Shown: positions 1-11,762 of the stretch, one piece after another
Numbering within the stretch: position 1 is the first letter of the stretch
Layout: each line of letters begins with the position of its first letter
From: Durusdinium trenchii
Taxonomy: Eukaryota; Sar; Dinophyceae; Suessiales; Symbiodiniaceae
Assembly: GCA_963970005.1 (NCBI GenBank)
Contig: CAXAMN010022917.1
Span: 2,025,858-2,089,857 of the forward strand
Length of the DNA: 64,000 bases
Direction of reading: 5' to 3'
Notes under the pieces: model-generated
Seen by the model: the letters and a program-made list of their open reading frames with translations, nothing else
Databases searched by the model: none
What the model was told of the DNA's origin: nothing
Made by a program: the position numbers and the translations under genes

Positions 1-180
1 GCCAGGTGGCACACCTTTCGATCAGGTGGCAAGGGTGGCCAGAATGTGAACAAAGTTGAGACAGGCCGGGAGGGTGACAGATGTGACAGGTACACTTTGC
101 GGCGCGAGCCGAAACGTGCCATATTGCATCAATTGTTTACTTTTGGGGTGGCCGAACCGCATTTGACTGTTTGAACTTCC

Positions 181-189
181 TGGCTCAAG
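181..189 (+). other. Possible relict dinoflagellate spliced leader
   Basis: The nine bases TGGCTCAAG equal the 3' end of the dinoflagellate spliced leader and lie 75 bases before the ATG at 265. Relict leaders of this kind are known in dinoflagellate genes that were copied back into the genome from trans-spliced mRNA. Only nine bases match, so chance is a real alternative in a 64-kb window. Confidence 0.35.
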
Positions 190-264
190 GAATATCAAGG
201 AACTCCTCGGATTCCAATTGCTATACTTGATTGAAGCCTCCTTTGCTTCTTCCACCAAGCCTAA

Positions 265-1391
265 ATGAGGCTTTGTGGAACAGTGAACTTTTTCAACATT
301 GAGAAAGGCTATGGCTTCATAAAGCAGGCCAGCGGGGAGGACATTTTTGTCTATTGCGCAGCCATCATTGGAGGTGACAAGCTGGCGCGAAATGATCATG
401 TCGAATACGAGGTTGCATATGACAAAGGAATTGGTAAGCGCCAGGCCGTTTGTGGCCGCTTAACAGATCCGTCCATGAAGGCTTCATTTGACCCAGCTCC
501 CGAGCCGCAGGAATCGAAAGTCAATACAATCGAGATGGATGACATGTGGCAAATGGAGGTGCTCGATGAGAGCGAAGACGAGGCCTTTGAGGCCAGTGAC
601 CAAAGCTCTGAGCTCGAGCAAGAAGATGAAGCAGAAGAAGCCACGGTATCCCCTGAGAACAGGAAGATGGTGTCGCTATCAGAGGTGTTTCTCACCCACA
701 ACGCCATATCCTGCAGATTCAGAACGGGCAGATTGTTTGATGAGGTGATTGAGGACATTTGCTCGAGCGAGATGGCTTTTGATGACTTCCCGCCCATTGT
801 TTGCACCCGGTGGAGCCAAAAGTGGTCATCAAAAACCGGCGCTTGTTCATAGCGCGGACCTTGGAGCGAATGCAAAAGCTGAAGCTGATCTCGATTGTTG
901 AGATTCCATTTGACCACGCTTCTTTGCAGCAAGGCTGTGACGGAGTAGCTTCCAAATGGAATCGCCCACACTCAACAACCAATGAAAGCCGGTATGTGAA
1001 GGTGAAAAGCTCATTCTGGAGCTATCAGAGTGAGAATATGCTTCACAAACTGCCGAGAAGACAAAGGGGAGGTGATGAAGCCATCATGAAGCCCGTTCTT
1101 TTGTCTCAGAAGGCAATGGCAGGGCGAGATTTGGGGGTGAAGCAAAGTGCCAAGCAAGTGAAGTGGCACTTGCAAGAAAGTCTGCCAACAACGATCATGG
1201 AGAAACTCGGTACGCGGTACGGAATCTCATACGAGGTTTCCATCCACCCGCAGGACCCCAGAGTTGGGGCAATCAAGCTAATTCCGCGAGGGAATTGCCC
1301 GCATGAGTACAAAATAGGCATCTCGCTGTTCAAAGAGGCTGTCGCACGAAGGTACCAGTTGAAAAGCGCCAGTACTGCTAGTTGTGTTTAG
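265..1391 (+). CDS. Cold-shock-domain protein with ParB-like region; apparent frameshift
   Basis: The ATG at 265 opens a cold-shock domain within the first 70 residues (GTVNFFNIEKGYGFI, then GEDIFV), a five-stranded fold that binds single-stranded RNA or DNA. An acidic linker follows. Near 680-900 a ParB/sulfiredoxin-like region is seen: VFLTHNAISCRF, then DDFPPI, then KNRRLF. The first frame stops at 852, but the homologous reading moves to frame 3 at about 799-803, where one missing T in a T-run would join FPPIV to LHPVEPKVV. The second frame then runs to 1391 and ends with a basic region that could bind nucleic acid. No introns are visible, unlike most genes here, and a possible relict spliced leader lies upstream, so a retrocopy is plausible. 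Product role is inferred: an RNA-binding regulator. The frameshift may be real decay or an assembly error. Confidence 0.7.
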
Positions 1392-2636
1392 GCCTGGCAG
1401 GCACTGGGTGCACACTCCATCACTGAATCTCACGGGCATGCGTATCCGCCCACCGCGCAAACACCAACGCTGTACTGCCGCCATCTGGATCATTGTGGTG
1501 ATGGCGTCAAAAAGACAAGTCTTGCCTGCTGCATCCTCATGCTTGCTTGTGTTTGATTACGGTGATGGCGTCGAGAGAAAGACGATATGGAGATTGAATG
1601 CTTCGGCACCACTTACACCGAAGGATCAGCGCGAAGCAGACAAACAAAAGTCCCTCGCCAAGAAGCGAGGCTAAGACAAGCGGAAACATTCGCAAAGTGC
1701 CATCGGCGGTTCGTTTCACTCTGAGACAGCGACAGCGATCATGGTTGCAACAGGTGCCTTTTTGCGGGTAGGGCTTGGATTGTTTGTTATTGAGGAAGTC
1801 ACGAGACATGTGATACCAGACGGCTATAATACAACCACCACGTGACCATTGATTGGTTTGCCACAAGATACGAAATCAGGCTTTTGGGTTGTGGGTTTGC
1901 CTGAGCCTGAAAGTGGGAGACTGTTTTCAAAAACTGAAGCAGCCTGTCAAACTCTGAGGGACATTTCCGCCGTTGAAGTACCACACAGTTTCCCTGTTTC
2001 TTTTTTTGCTTCGCTCAGAGCATCCAGGAACCAGGTAAGGGCAAACATGTGGTCAATACTCAGCACACTCAGCACTTGATGGACATGATAAATGTCCAAG
2101 TACTGTGTGTCCTATTTGTGGCTTGGAGTCTGGATCTCCATTTTCAATTGAATCTTGAACAGCCTGCAGGCGTGCGAGTCACCCACGAGCCGCAAGCTAC
2201 TCAGTGGACGTACACGAAGGGTTTCTTGCCCTTGTGCTGGATGAAGTGTAGCACTCAAGCTCAGTCGCACCGTCGAGCAGAGCTGTAAAACAAAAACTGG
2301 GACTTTGTGGCGCAAAAACTGGCACATTGCTTTGTTAGAGTCCACTCGTCGACGGCTCAAGCACCTCTGAGAGCCCAGATGCTTGAGTTCACCGCGTTTG
2401 GAGCACCGTGCTTTGACGTTGCCCGAACACGTACCTGAACCACTGAACCACCCTCCGTTCTTTCGCCACCAGAAGCAAAACAAACAAAATAACATAGAAT
2501 AACCGAATCCACGACCAACTGACGGGTAACAGTCTGTTTTGTGATGGTTTCATGGAAATGTTCATCCCACCAGGCCCCACCAAACCGTTGTTTTCACCGT
2601 TTGGCCGTGGTTTTAACGTCTCACCCCCGGTTCCTC
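1392..2636. other. No gene recognised
   Basis: Only short open frames are present. One at 1384-1674 (+) ends in a Lys-rich tail and could be a stray exon, but nothing supports it. No repeat family stands out. Confidence 0.4.
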
Positions 2637-2783
2637 ATGGCCCGGCGGCCCCTGGGGACGCTGCGCGCCGTGGGCGTGGAGAGCGAGGAGCTGGACTCCA
2701 TCCTCGGCAGGGAACATGTGGACCTGCTGCGGAGGTCCAAGGCGCTGAGTGGAAAAGACACGGAACAAACGCGGAAGACCTGC
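2637..2783 (+). CDS. Exon-like GC-rich segment, possible first exon
   Basis: A GC-rich open segment starts at ATG 2637 (MARRPLGTLRAVGVES...) and stays open to TGC followed by GTGGTG, a usable donor at 2784. Its acidic/basic helical content and codon use differ from the A+T-rich surroundings. It could be the first exon of the calpain-domain gene at 3042, where a possible acceptor (TGCAAG then GAG) lies at about 3061. The join is not proven and the segment is not recognised. Confidence 0.35.
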
Positions 2784-3041
2784 GTGGTGTGAAGGGGGGG
2801 TGGCAGGCTTCTCATACAGCATGCAACATGCGTAGTTCATGTCCGCGTTCAGTGTTCTTTGCCTACTCTAGACTCTGTGATAGATCGTTGCAATCCAGGG
2901 ATTTAACGTATAACAAAATTACTATATAGATCTATATAGTATAATGTTGTCGCGCACCGGACTGCAGTGCAAAGTAGTTGTCATGGGATGGACCGTGACG
3001 TGCAAAGCACTGAAGACGGATGCCGAGCTTCATAATTACTA

Positions 3042-5416
3042 ATGGCCCTTGCTTGCTGCAAGGAGCGTACCATGCATCTTGCAGATACCTTCTCAGTGTG
3101 GGAGTTGTGTGACATTGTCAAAGACAGCGCCTTCTCCACTATCAGCTCCTCCGCCGCTAGCAAGCCCGAGATCCAACCTACCACGCAGACTTCAGAGGAA
3201 GTAGCTGAAAGCGAGGTGGATGACGGAGAGATTTTAGAGGACATTCGCACGTTCATGACCCAAGAGGAAAATGAAGAGGAGAATCTTGGCTGTTCGCATC
3301 TGCTACGAGGCTTCTGGCAGCCGGATGGTGGGCCAGGCACAGCCTTCAACCCACAGCTACAGCTGGTGACCGGCCCGCTCACACTCCTGCAGGTTGAGCT
3401 GCGTGCTCAGGTGGAAGCGAATAACACCTTGGAGTTGTGGCTGCTTGGGGGGACTCGTTGGGGTGAAACGGTCAAGCAGCTGGCTCCCCAGGACGCCGAG
3501 GAAGATGAGACGCAGCCAGGTGGAGAGGCGGAGCATCCGAAAGGAGCCGGCCGCTTCTATCGGATCTTAACCTCTGCCCATAGTGTGAGCAAGCACGGTG
3601 GACCTTTGCGGGTTCTCTTGGATTGTGAGGTACCAAGAGGGGAGACTCTTACTTTGCTACTAGCACGAGGGAGCTACATGAAAGATTCAGAGAAATCTGC
3701 CCAACTTGAAGAAGCTCCGAACTCGCCCTCGCGCCGGCCTTCCGTGCTGCACGCCGAGAGTGGTCGACGCTTGTCCTCCCAGATCTTGCCACCGGACGCC
3801 GGTCTCGGCCGCCGTCGGGTGTCGACTCAGGAGTCCCTGACGAAGCTGGACCGCAAGATGTCTGTGTCTCGCGAGGGCGGCGACTCCCCCAGAAGTGGCC
3901 GCCGGGCCTCCCAGAGCGGAAAGTCCTCAATCTCACTGGGCCGAAAGTCCTCGGTGTCATTGGGCCGAAAATCCTCGATATCACTTGGGCGTCGGATGTC
4001 TCAAACAGGTGAACTGGAAGAACTTGAGTCCGGTGAGAATTCTCCTTCCCGAAGACGTCAGGACAGACTAGGCCAGGTTGTGCTGCCTGCTTTGCCGGTG
4101 GTAGTGCAAGACGATGAGGAGCCAGAGATGGTCAAACAGAGTCCCAAAGTGGAAATGGCAACATTGGTGCCAGACTTTCTCGTTCCAGCCCCAAAAGCTG
4201 TGGTCCGAGGGTGGTCTGCTGAGGATGACCATTTTGAAGTTCGAATTTGGACCACTTCACCGCTGAAGAAGAGCCCCAAAGCCCTGACGGAACCTCCGAA
4301 ACCATACGAATTTGACAATTCAGCCTGGCAAGGTCAGGTACAATCATTGAAGCAAACGTTTGAAGACTTAGAGGAAGTTCATGAGGAAAGCCTTTGGCAC
4401 TTGCGAGCAGACACCGCCTGGCATGCCCGAGTGAGCCTCAATGAAGATTTGGATAAAGTTCAGGCTGAGCTCAGACGCTTACAGCAAACAGATGTGGAAC
4501 ACATTGATTTCTTCAAATACTGCCGATCATATCGGCAGGGAGGCTTCATGCTTTTGGACTGTATCGGGAAGGAGCTTGGCATACGAGAACGAATGGGACC
4601 TGGGAAAAAAGGCGTGCTGAGGAGCCGGGCAGTGTTGAGCGTCTCCACATGGTAGTAGACCGTACAGGTGCCCAGAAGAAACTGCAGTTTCAGTGAACAG
4701 ATGCCGACCTGCACTCTAGAATTTTGGAATCTGTGATATCCCAGACTATCGATGTTTGTATGGAATACTTGCATGCATTTACCCTTCATCACTCTAAATG
4801 TAAGTGACTATTCCACACAGGATGGTCTGGGTATTGTGGCAAGCCATGCGATTGGTGGCTCTGGCTGAGGTCCGGCATCGCAGTCAAGTGTACTGCAGAG
4901 CGCAGCCAAATTCTTAACAGAAAGAAGGCGAGACATCGATGTGAATGTCAGTTTGCACGCATTTGATTGTAAGATTCCGTGTGACATGTTGTACCGACCA
5001 GGGATAAACTTTGGCAACAAAAGCCATCCATAGACATCACAATGTCTTGGAAAGATATGATTGGCTGGTTCCAGAAAGTAAAACTCATCAAAACTCTAGC
5101 CGCCCAATCCATCCTGAGCGAGCGCATGTTCAGGCTCTAGCCCAGCTGAAAGCGAAGCTGCTGATGATTCAGGTTCCATGTCATGGGATGTTGGCAACAG
5201 CAGTGTGTGTGGATGTAGTTCTTGCATTTCTTCTTCCCCGGCATGGTGGGAGTGAGATCGAAGTGGGCGGAATTTGGGCGAGTGAACCGACACAGGATTT
5301 GGTCATATCTTCCATTTGTGAACCTCAATTTTCTATTCCATGATCAGGAGCAACAAAAAGTGAAGGAACTTCAATCTATTCGCGGCGACCTGGTGTCAGC
5401 AGAGCTCCTTGGCTGA
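3042..5416 (+). CDS. Calpain domain III-like protein with Ser-rich phosphosite repeats
   Basis: A long exon encodes about 537 residues. An acidic N-terminal part is followed by a beta-sandwich resembling calpain domain III (GFWQPDGGPGTAFNPQLQL, then a second half near LLDCEVPRGETLTLLLARGSY). No papain-like protease core is visible, so this is not a calpain enzyme as seen; the module probably binds lipid or protein. Next come repeats of the form GRKSS-SLG (about 3918-3995), which look like sites for basophilic kinases, and a helical tail. A later exon ends at 5172 with AQLKAKLLMIQ. A GT-AG intron (5173-5347) joins it in phase to the last exon, 5348-5416, EQQKVKELQ to the stop, forming a coiled coil. 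The exon or exons between 4650 and about 5100 are not resolved. Upstream exons are possible. Confidence 0.6.
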
Positions 5417-6507
5417 AGAGTTGACTTTTTGGGGGTTGGTTCGGGTGGATACTGTCGAATACTCTCGATCATGCTACTGTATATATCATGTTGCAGCCAG
5501 TGAACTTGTACGTAAGGGTTGACCCTGCCGTAATTTGGATTGACACAATGGCCCGAAGGGCTGGTCGAAAATGAGGACTTTATAGACTAGGGAACATTAA
5601 AGGGTCGCTTCTACCGTTAGACAAGTGTCAGCTAGTACTTCCTAAAAGCTAACACCCAAGACATCCCAAGACCATCCAAGACCCATTCAATTCTGGGGAG
5701 GATGAATTGCATGAGGAACAGACTGATCAAGATGTGGGCTCTTCCCGTGAGGTGGGGTGCACAGGTGCGCAACTATGTGCTGCAACCCTACACTTTGGTC
5801 AAGGAGCTTGTGGAGAGTCTTCAAGCGTACTATAGGGATCTATAGGGGGCACGACCTTTCCTTGCTGCCCCTCCTGTCCTTACCTTCCGAAGACTTCCTT
5901 CCTCTCTCCCTCCTTCTCTCAGGGTCCCCTTCAACGGCTTTAAATCCCTCATCAGTTTGTGAAATGCTCGGACTGGTTGCTGGACTGCAAGCAAAATAAC
6001 CGACCTTCTCGGGTGAACGACTGGGCTCCGGCCATCGGAAACCGGAGAATTCAGCAAAACTTCTCTTGACATGGCAAGAAGAGGCGTATGTCATACATAG
6101 GGAGTCTCTGGGTAAGCGAACCTGATGATGTTGACCATTTCTGTTACGTATGGTCAGTCTACCGCATGTTTTGGATGGTGGGGCTTTTGTGTAGTGTTGT
6201 GGCCCAAGCATTGGACAAGCAAAGTTGGTTGCACTGAGTCCTTCATCAGTGGAGTCCTTCGCCAGCTTTTAGTGGTTTCTTTGGACGACCCTGACCATAT
6301 TAGCATTGTAATGACCAGGAGCGCTGTTTGTAGAAAAAATTGGGTAAGCAAGTTATATGACATGGGTGACACAGGGTTTCAATCATACCTTTTCGAAAAA
6401 GCGGCCTTTTGACCGCTGCAGGATGTCCGCAGCGGTCATGAACGAGGAGATGCTGACCGAGTCCTCAACGGGGTGGCTCCGGCAATCTTCACTATTTTGG
6501 AGTCCAA
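5417..6507. other. No gene recognised
   Basis: Short open frames only. Segments such as 5757-5999 carry no recognised domain and no convincing splice context. Confidence 0.4.
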
Positions 6508-6566
6508 TTACTACTAGTAAGGCACTTGATTCTAATAGCTTTTTGTTACTACTAGTAAGGCACTTG
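6508..6566 (+). repeat. Paired 21-bp CTAGTAA-type direct repeat
   Basis: An identical 21-bp word (TTACTACTAGTAA then GGCACTTG) occurs at 6508-6528 and 6546-6566. It contains the palindrome TTACTAGTAA and belongs to the CTAGTAG repeat group seen throughout the window outside 8-29 kb. Confidence 0.8.
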
Positions 6567-6923
6567 TTACTAGCAGCATCCTTAGATGTAGAGAGGTGCT
6601 TTAAAGGATATTTTTAGAGCATGTCTTTCACTTAAAAACTCTTGACTAACATAGAAGTGCACAAAATTGCACCTGGGAAGACACGTTTCCTTGACCAGTC
6701 AGCCGAAGTTTAATTGCTTTTGTTTTTTTGTTCCTTGGTTGTGATAGTGCTTGTGTAGTTCGCCAGGATCTGGATTCTCATGTGGATGCCTTGCTGCGCA
6801 TGGATTCGCAGAAAAAGCCGGACGAAGTTGTTCGACACGTCGCCATAGTAATTAAGTGAAGTGAGAACATACAGCTTTTCAATGGAGGAGTTCAGAGCAA
6901 CACACCCTTTGTGTGTGTTTTTT

Positions 6924-7015
6924 GACTCCTAGGTCCTAGTAGCTTCTTGTTCCTAGTAGTAAGGCCAGGAGCCCTTAGTAGCGTCCTTGCTCCTAGTAGC
7001 GATGCTCCTAGTAGG
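6924..7015 (+). repeat. CTAGTAG dispersed repeat cluster
   Basis: Several copies of CTCCTAGTAG with linkers GCCAGGAGCCC and CGTCCTTG. The pieces GCTCCTAGTAG and CTACTAGG are complementary, so each unit can fold as a hairpin. The same units recur at 31.35, 33.03, 55.9, 61.28 and 63.6 kb. Confidence 0.8.
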
Positions 7016-7127
7016 CCAGACTCATGTTCCTTCCTTTGTTTCCGTTGGCATCAGCTGCTCCTCTCACGTGATTTTCCTCGTGCAGGCCGGCCACTTGAGG
7101 TTTGAACGGACTGGAGGGACTCAGACG

Positions 7128-7164
7128 GACGACGATGATGGTGATGATGATGATGATGATGATG
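7128..7164 (+). repeat. GAT trinucleotide microsatellite
   Basis: Run of GATGATG units. It encodes Asp repeats in one open frame, which is probably not translated. Confidence 0.85.
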
Positions 7165-7451
7165 TGCTGCAGCTGATCAGAGCCAAAACATCCTGTTTTG
7201 AGTGCTTCTGTGCTGCAGCTGCTCGGAGAAGCCCATGGTCGAATGACACATATGACAGAACAACTAGTAGTTTGTATTAAATTTACATGACATGCCTTTC
7301 CCGTGTGTCAGGCTATGGCTGGGCTGCCCGGGGAGTCAAACGTCTGCCATTGGGTGTCCCCCCAGCAAATTCATGTCCCATTCTCGCAAATCTCCAACGA
7401 TTCGGAAACTCGACTTTTGAACACACGAAACTCGGACCACCCACTAGTGAG

Positions 7452-7588
7452 ATGACGCCAGACCAGAGGTTCTGTTGCTGCGGCGGGGCAGATGACGCCT
7501 CGGCGGTCGCAGAGATCCCCACGCTGCAAGCGATGCCACAACGCGACCCCGTGAGCGAACTGCAACAGGAGACCGGTCTCGTGCGCGG
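7452..7588 (+). CDS. Exon-like segment with Cys-rich start
   Basis: An open segment from ATG 7452 reads RFCCCGGADD, then a helical stretch with DPVSELQQETGLV, with coding-like codon use. It may end at a GA donor (GTGCGCGG then GACGGG) at about 7589. Cys clusters near an N terminus suggest lipidation, but the family is not recognised. It sits just outside the left edge of the 8-29 kb block. A segment with a similar Cys-rich start lies at 29149, just outside the right edge. Confidence 0.35.
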
Positions 7589-7910
7589 GACGGGGTGGGT
7601 TGTTTCCAGTAGTTTTGGAATGGCTCATGTGACATTTACGGAAGATATAGGTAAACTTCATGAATGGATTTGACCCTTCGGCTGGTGCAGACTGAATATT
7701 GGATGGAGCAGAACAACTCTTCGGACAAGTATTTCTTGTCATCCTGCTGTCCAAGTCTGTCCGTATACCTTTACACGATTTATTGCCCATGTCAAAAGTG
7801 GCAGATGGCGACCTGTAGAGTCGGGCGCTGGGTATAGATGTTTTTTTACTTTGTTTTTTAATAGTCATGCTTTGTGTGATGCGTTAGCCTCTTTATGTGA
7901 GGCTTCTGTG

Positions 7911-8070
7911 AGGATTCCAGGACTATTCATAAAACAATTCAGGGCTATTCCTAAAACTTCCCAGGACTATTCCTAAAAGTGCCAAGGTAAGCACCAGGGA
8001 GAAGAGCTAATACTAAGAAAGGCAGGACTATTCATAAGAACAAGCCAGGACTGTTCCTAATCACAAGAGC
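7911..8070 (+). repeat. CCAGGACTATTCCTAAAA array (left edge of A+T-rich block)
   Basis: Five or six diverged copies of a unit close to CCAGGACTATTCCTAAAAC, spaced about 21-35 bp apart, with one interspersed AGCTAATACTAA, the complement of the right-edge word TTAGTATTAGCT. It marks the visible left limit of the block that lacks CTAGTAG repeats. Confidence 0.75.
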
Positions 8071-8153
8071 CAAAGAAAGACCAAAACAGCTGATTTGCTT
8101 AGTCTATTTGCTTTTTAGTAGCACTTAAAGAACGGACAAACAGAAACAAAGCA

Positions 8154-8233
8154 AGAGAGAGAGAGAGAGAGAGAAAGAGAGTGACAGTGATGTATATAGA
8201 GAGAGATAGCTAGATAGAGAGAGAGAGAGAGAT
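8154..8233 (+). repeat. GA microsatellite
   Basis: Interrupted (GA)n runs with short TATA and TAGATA interruptions. The minus-strand Ser/Leu-rich ORF across it is an artefact of the repeat. Confidence 0.9.
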
Positions 8234-8495
8234 GGTGAAACAAAGGCAACTCGAAAGCAATCCAGGGACCCCTCAGTCAGGAAGGTTCTTGCTTTCCAGA
8301 TCAAGGATGTTGCCAAGACCCGCTGCACATTTTTTGCTTTGGTGGACACTGAGCCAAGCACGTCGAAGAACATGTCGAAGTTTGAGAAACTTAGAGGAAC
8401 GTAACTTACAGTCTACAGTACAACATGCTGCAGTGACATGACCTTCAATCAGTAGCCCTCCTACTGCTACTGTCTGAGCACCTTAGAGAGTCACC

Positions 8496-11324
8496 ATGGC
8501 AGCAGGGAGTCCATCGTCCAGCTGCATTGATTCAGAGGTGGCAGGTCTTTGTCAAGACTTGTTGGAGGTGGAGTCAGAGATGCTAGATCAGCATTCAGGC
8601 TGAAGGGACCAATGAAAGGAAACCGTTTGTTTTGGTCAAGTCACAGTCTTCGCCTTAGTCACATCTATGGTTCCAGGGCTTGCCTAGCTTGTCATAGGTT
8701 CAGGGAGGCCTTAACTCCAGGTAGAGCAGGATACCAGGGCTACATCCAGGATATTCCATTCTGTGGGTCAAACCATGTGGGCACTCACTTCAAAGACATT
8801 TCAGTGATTCAACAACAGAATTTTCAGACACAAACATGGGCCATGGGCCAAGGGACATTAGAAATTTATCCAACCCACTCCAAGTGAGGCAAACCCTTCT
8901 CCAGTGCACTAGAAATACTCGAGTTCACTTGTCTCACATGGCCTGAGGAGTGATTGCGAGCAAGCCATCTTCACTGGGCCAAGGAGGCCCCAGTATTTGA
9001 GGTGGGCAGAGGTGATCGTTGATAAGCTCGGGCTTCGCAATGTGAGTAAGGTGAACGCCCACAACATGGCAAAGAATCTTGGCTAATTAGGCTAATATAG
9101 CCTCAAATAGCAATTTGGGCTTCCACTTTTTCACCAAAGACTTCAGCAGTCCCAGTTTCCCACCTCTTGGCTGAAGAATTGTAATTACTCACATGGAACA
9201 CCCTTCCTTGACCAGCTCATGGATCATGTCCCCACCAATTTCATGCCCTCAGGTATACAGTGGTTGAAGCTTGTGCTGGAGCTGGAACAGCGACTTACTG
9301 TATGTGTCTTGCTCAAATTTGGTTGTGGCATACATCACATGTCACACAATTGTAGTATCTGCCACTGCCATTTATCCAGTCAGAACGTGGCATGACTTGA
9401 TGACTTGACCCCAAAATGATGTTGTGCAACAATACACCAGACGTGCGTGTTGCCAATCTCCAAAAAAAGATTGACAATTTGGCAAACGACTGTACGGTAC
9501 ACAGTACACAGTACACGTCCATAAAACAGTCACACAGTGTCACACTACAATTAATTTTACTTTTTATGTCTTTCTCACTTGCCTGAGCAGAAGACTTCCA
9601 GGTAGGTTTTCGTTCAATGTCAAGTGTCCATGACCCAACTGTCAGGTGTTAAAGAAATTGTAGGTCTTGTGCTCATGGATGTCTTCTAGGCTGACTTCAA
9701 ATGTTTTGTGCCCAGGCAGGAGCTTTCCAACAACCTGACCTTTCAGTGGCGGACTTCATCTTTGTCAGAGAGGTGCCCAATGAAGAGGGAGTGGCTCAAA
9801 AAGCACTTCCAGCTGAACGGCACCTCGTCACATTGAATTTGGCCAAATGGTAATAAGCAGTCGGAGTCCATATGGTCAAGTCTAGCAGGATATTCAGGTT
9901 CCAGTTCCCTCTGTCCAACCATGCAACTGCTCACATGATTTGGGTGAGAATCATTGTGAGTCAGAGTGGGGTGAGATTACTGTTCAATACATTTTGCAGT
10001 TTACAGTTTACCGTGGAGCCGAACTAAGTGGATCACATTTTCGAAGAGATGTTGGGCAACAGTGACACTGGGCCCTGTGATCTACATGGTGGAAAGTCTT
10101 GCGCATCTGCATCGAATCAGGAGTGATGGCAAGGTTCTCCAGTGTTGGTGTTCTGTTTTTCTTGAGCCATGGGCTCACCATTTGTCATTTTTTTGGACAG
10201 GCGACAGGACTGACTACTGGACTATGAAAACTGTGCTATGTGTCTTGCAGTGACGTCTTGTAACATGGTGAAGTGCTTCTGACCCATTTCTGGCCTTGAC
10301 CCATGACATACTGTTCAGTATTTTGTCATTGCATTGTAATAGTCAGTACCGTAACATACCGAGTACAGTACACTACACGCACATACGAACATTCTGTTTC
10401 TGTTACATTCTTTTTGATCTGTGTCATGTGTCTGGGTGTAAGGAAGTGTGTAGGCTAGAGCTCATAAGGAGGAGGCAGGAGGCATTTGAAAAGTACCCTT
10501 CTGTTCATGTGCTGTCAGGATTTCTTCATCTGGGGTCCACCTTGTGGACCCTACACACGCCTCTCTTCAAAACGAGCTGATCCAACCTACAATCCTTGCC
10601 GAACTGATGAAGCACAGCCTTTCATCAAGGGCTCATTGCACATTCGTGGCTCAAATGCAATAAGACTGCCATGGTCCATGGTCATGGGCCATGGTTCATT
10701 GTCATTGCAAAAATGCAGTGCGAAGTGTGAAGTGAAGATGTGTAAAGTGCTCAAGCTTGTTTTTGTGGCCAGCACTGGCAGCTGAAGGTCTCCTTTTATG
10801 CTCCTTCAGAACAAGACTAGGACTGGTCCTGACTAGTTTCCAAAGAAGCAGCTAAGGGCACACGCAGCCAAAGGTGGTCATCATGGAGGAGGTGCCTTGA
10901 CCTTGTGTTTGTCTCGGGGATGTTGGAGCCAGTAAAACTCCACCTCCACATTTGTTGTAAGAGCTGGCTAACACCGAGATGAATGTGACACTGTGTTTCC
11001 AACCCTATTGAGCAAATGATCAACTCACCTCCCGGGAACTACCCACATTGACACCTGACACCACTGCAAATATGAAGACTGCTGATACTGATATGATACC
11101 TGTGTCTCTGACACCCTTCATACAACAAGCCAAACCCTGTGCAAGTGTGTCTTGACAGTTCTATCAATCTATGGGGCTTTCAGTTTTTCTTCATATAGCT
11201 TCTGAGTTTTGCCAAAGGTTTGGGCAGGATCCTCTGCACTTATCATCTGAGGTCATGGGAATTTTCGACGACTTCCCTGGCCTGCGAAATGATCCGGATT
11301 TCCAAGACTACAAGGCTGGGTGGG
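8496..11324 (+). CDS. C5-cytosine DNA methyltransferase, 5' exons (motifs I, IV, VI)
   Basis: Exons read on the + strand give the ordered motifs of a cytosine-5 DNA methyltransferase, which methylates C using S-adenosylmethionine in the nucleus. 8496 is a possible start (MAAGSPSSSC...). An exon near 8958-9041 ends at a perfect GTGAGTAAG donor. Exon 9253-9299 carries the SAM-binding motif I (VVEACAGAGTATYC). Exon 9716-9849 (AGAFQQPDLSVADFIFV...) follows. The exon from 10519 has the catalytic motif IV, IWGPPCGPYTR, with the attacking Cys at 10543-10545. Motif VI appears near 10868-10897 as PKVVIMEEV, where the usual Glu-Asn-Val is Glu-Glu-Val. The last exon, to 11324 (VMGIFDDFPGL...YKAGW), has a GT donor in phase with the motif VIII exon at 18152. 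An open segment at 8230-8410 may be an earlier exon. Several exon ends are uncertain. Confidence 0.65.
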
Positions 11325-11762
11325 GTATTCCCAGCTGACATTCAGAAGCCAAAAAGAGTATCAGGCAATGTGCACCACAGCTCACTTACCATTTTCCCTT
11401 TGTATTGGCTTTTTGTCGCTGTCCATCTCAATTCAATGAGCTGCTTAACAAATCAAAAACGAGCTTTCTAGTGCATTGCGGCATTGCTTGTCAGCAGTAT
11501 TCCTTTCCAGATTGAGGTCTGTTTTCGATTGTGAGTGATCGTTTTGGTGTGGTACCAGCAGATGTGGCATTTGTTGCAAAGAAGTACGGCCCAGTATGGC
11601 TCGAGTGTATCACCAGACTGGACCAGACTCACACCTCACCAACTCTAAGCTCTTCAGAATCTAAGTAGAAGACAGAGGACTTAGCTAAGCTGATTGCGAT
11701 ACGGTACATTTACAACACCATCATTAAGCTAAGCCGAACTGTTCGTTTGTTAAACAACAGTG

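Noticed and set aside
396..971. Minus-strand 191-aa ORF
   Set aside because: It is the shadow of the cold-shock gene, whose domain is on the + strand.
8125..8373. Minus-strand Ser/Leu-rich ORF
   Set aside because: Created by the GA microsatellite.
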